The notes below the pieces were generated by a model. It worked only from the letters and a program-made list of their open reading frames with translations. It ran no database searches and was not told where the DNA came from. A stretch of DNA of 64,000 nucleotides from Symbiodinium sp. CCMP2592. Taxonomy: Eukaryota > Sar > Dinophyceae > Suessiales > Symbiodiniaceae. A program made the position numbers and the translations under genes. Below, one piece after another: positions 61,616-64,000 of this stretch. Within the stretch, counting starts at the first letter, position 1. Each line of letters opens with the position of its first letter. The DNA lies in the NCBI GenBank assembly GCA_905221615.1, contig CAJNDT010005924.1:421822-485821 (forward strand), given 5' to 3'.

Positions 61616-63819
61616 AGTAGATACTCTATGCCGAATATTAAGATCAATGAGATTACAAATTTACCAGATAAATATCTATAGAATCTATAAAAGACCTCAG
61701 AGACTTACTGCGTATAGAAAAGTCGATATCTGAGATTACTGCTCACAAAGATGATAAACTATTTATGACTGATGACATCATATGACGAGGAGACCTGACC
61801 TTACATTAACATACATTCGATGGATGCGAACTCACGACACAACCACTGCCTGAGCAATGGCAGGTGGACAACCAGTTGAAGGGTCTGTCGTAGTCAAACG
61901 ATAACAACAATGCTTGATGTCGCATATGATGTGGTAGTATATGCGAGGACATACGGTCGGTATATATGCTAGATGTCAGATACATGCATGACCAGTCTCC
62001 TCGATAACATATACAACAAACACTGTCTTCGCCTTTCATTGACAGGTTGCGATGTAAGGAATCCGAATCCGACTATTTTATAGGTGCATGAAAACGGGAG
62101 TTTGAATATTCCACTTGTGCGATGTTCGAGCAACATGGTGGGCTCTGTCGGGGAGTTTACAACTGGAAATCATTATTGGTTTATGTTCCTGTGATCAGGA
62201 TCGGCTACTCGCAGTAATCTGAATATCACTATACCATAACTGGCTAGATATGGAAACAATATATCTCATGAGCACGTCATGGTGAAGTATCAATCTTCCC
62301 GTGAACCATGCGCATCATAGTATGATATGGCATAACACACTCGTGCGCATGTAGCATGAGGTGCTAGGGAGATGCCATACGAGCTTGGCAAGCTCACGGG
62401 ATGCACGAGGACATCTAAGTCAAATCTCATAGTGAAGATATGTGTCATGAGATGCTGCCTGCATCTTGCGACCTATTCATACTTAGCTGCGACTGTTGTA
62501 ACTTCATGCGAGATTGGGTTTATGTGTGAGAATAAGTCTCCGGGCTTTTAGAAAGGTCTACCGAGGGGTTTAACCAATATGTGGTGCAATCCCGCTTGCC
62601 CGCGCGGCCGGAAGGCGTAAAGGGGGAAGCCCGAACGATACGGACATCTTATAAGGACACATACTGCGATGATCTATACGGATGGCTCAATATCATAATG
62701 ATATGTTGAAGAAATTTCCTGGTGCTCTATGTTGATATGGCCATATTCAACACATAACATGCCTTTTACATCGAAGGAATGTGGCGAATATCATGTTCAA
62801 CTGCCGGTTGGGTGCCTCATTATGACGGCTCCATTACTCTTGCCAAAACTGGCATGCAGCTGCCAATGTAATCTGCCATATTTACTTCCACCACAAGAGA
62901 TACTTGACTTCTTGATGATGTCACATATTAAAAAATTGGTTTTAGGCATAGTATAGTTCTTATATGTTTTCTTGGATAACAGGATTTAGTTTACAGAGAT
63001 ATCCACAAGACACACGATGAAGTGCGTCATGGACTTTATCAAGACCATATCAGAATGGTTGCGGCATACAGGTGCATTGCCTGCAGCATAGATATAACAA
63101 GCGGTATCGTTTACAGCTGATGACAATCGTATGTGCGTGTCGGTGTATGTTTGTGTGTGCATGTGCAAATAATGTGTTTTCACGGCAGTCGACCTATGAC
63201 TAGATGGTATAATTAACAAGACAGCGAAAATGATTAATATTGCAGGTGGATCTCCATATGTCTGCATATACAATAATGATAGCAAAGCACCATCTCCTTG
63301 GAAAGTATATTAACTAAATTATATCCTTATCCTTTAGGGGCTCGTGGGCTTCAGCCGCAATGATCACTAATCTGGATAAGCCAGCATTGTAGTTGTCAGG
63401 ATGTATACAGCAACATCCATGCGATGATTGTCTTCGAAGGTCGTAGGTTTTCAGTTTTCTGGGTTGGCTTCTGTGAGAAGCTGTTGCAATTGAAATACAC
63501 AATTCCGCACACACAGCTCCAAATACTGGACAAATTATTGGACTGGGAGCTCCGAAACAAGGACAACCAATGCAACAATAATCGCAAACAATAAATACGC
63601 CTTTGAAGGAGGTTGCACTAAACAAGCTAGCATCCATACGCAAAACGGTATCGAAACTGAATGTAGCAAAGACATCTATGTACATATATGTATATATGTA
63701 CACATGCAAATGGATCCGGTAACACGATCCAGTTGATCGCCTGCATGTATACAGCTTGAGACGGTGGGAACTGTTTGAGCAACCTGCCTGTATGGTGCCA
63801 AACTCAACTTGTCATGCTA
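61616..63819. other. no gene recognised
   Basis: Composition is intermediate. No coding frame above about 130 codons and no RNA motif was seen. A GC-rich island at 62590-62640 (CCGCGCGGCCGGAAGGCG) stands out without an assignment. Confidence 0.45.
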
Positions 63820-63937
63820 CAGTATATGGGTAGCTGTCAAAATTAGGGTCCCTTCTTGGGTACCCTAAATAATAGGTGCCGTATTATAATAAGGACCCAA
63901 GAAGGGACCCTAATTTTGACAACCACCCATATGCTGG
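63820..63937. repeat. 118-bp hairpin (MITE-like inverted repeat)
   Basis: Arms of about 42 bp (63820-63861 and 63895-63937) are reverse complements with only a few mismatches; the core word is TCAAAATTAGGGTCCCTTC. The loop is AT-rich. It may be a foldback element or a miniature inverted-repeat transposon. Confidence 0.8.
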
Positions 63938-64000
63938 ACGTCTATATCCAAAATCATATGTTACCATGCACATGATGGGGCCTGCAAAAACCGGTGGGAT

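Noticed and set aside
1-64000. Spliced-leader relics or 5S genes
   Set aside because: No match to the dinoflagellate leader was found; the CTTGAGCCAA word in the LTR is too short.
1-64000. CRISPR arrays and bacterial operons
   Set aside because: No regularly spaced repeats with unique spacers and no bacterial gene organisation; the sequence is eukaryotic.

Overview
The window looks like nuclear DNA of a dinoflagellate, most likely a Symbiodiniaceae-type genome. Support: multi-exon genes without canonical prokaryotic signals; a dinoflagellate-style cytosine-methyltransferase-like gene; tyrosine-recombinase retroelements and a Copia element whose polyproteins carry extra methyltransferase-like domains; a U6 snRNA-like gene; nuclear 28S rRNA fragments; TTTAGGG-like repeats. 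Species cannot be decided from the sequence alone.

Layout. 1-2048 (minus): spliced methyltransferase-like gene running off the left edge. 3297-3562: 10-bp minisatellite. 3613-13582 and 14315-25593: two YR (DIRS/Ngaro/PAT-like) retrotransposons, both on minus and almost adjacent, each with complete split direct repeats (A1 - ORFs - B1A2 - B2). Both encode tyrosine recombinase, zinc-finger Gag and a Pol with a Pro-Cys methyltransferase-like domain, RT and RNase H. In both, Gag and Pol lie in one frame separated by a single UGA. Element 1 Pol also has a 2OG-Fe(II) dioxygenase-like domain. 26700-39044 (minus): an unknown protein, possibly an unclassified transposase, split by an intact Copia element (28648-37464) with identical 384-bp LTRs, a 5-bp target duplication, PBS and PPT. 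Removing the element and one target copy restores the host frame. Copia Pol ends in a third methyltransferase-like domain.

39.0-44.8 kb: noncoding RNA debris (tRNA-like module, two oppositely oriented 28S fragments, a U6 gene and a damaged U6 copy, minisatellites, an inverted repeat). 45.6-49.5 kb (plus): two unknown protein genes, one with a frameshift. 50.7 kb: remnant of a related Copia LTR. 51.4-52.0 kb: TAG microsatellite.

52.86-61.0 kb: sharply AT-rich, no believable genes, built from diverged repeat units each carrying a long GA-rich purine tract. 61.2-61.5 kb: stacked homopolymers. 61.5-64 kb: intermediate composition, no recognised gene, ending in a strong hairpin repeat. The composition break at 52.86 kb may be a real domain boundary or an assembly join.

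Working view: most protein coding here is selfish DNA, and DNA-modification-like domains recur in three unrelated element classes plus one host-type gene.
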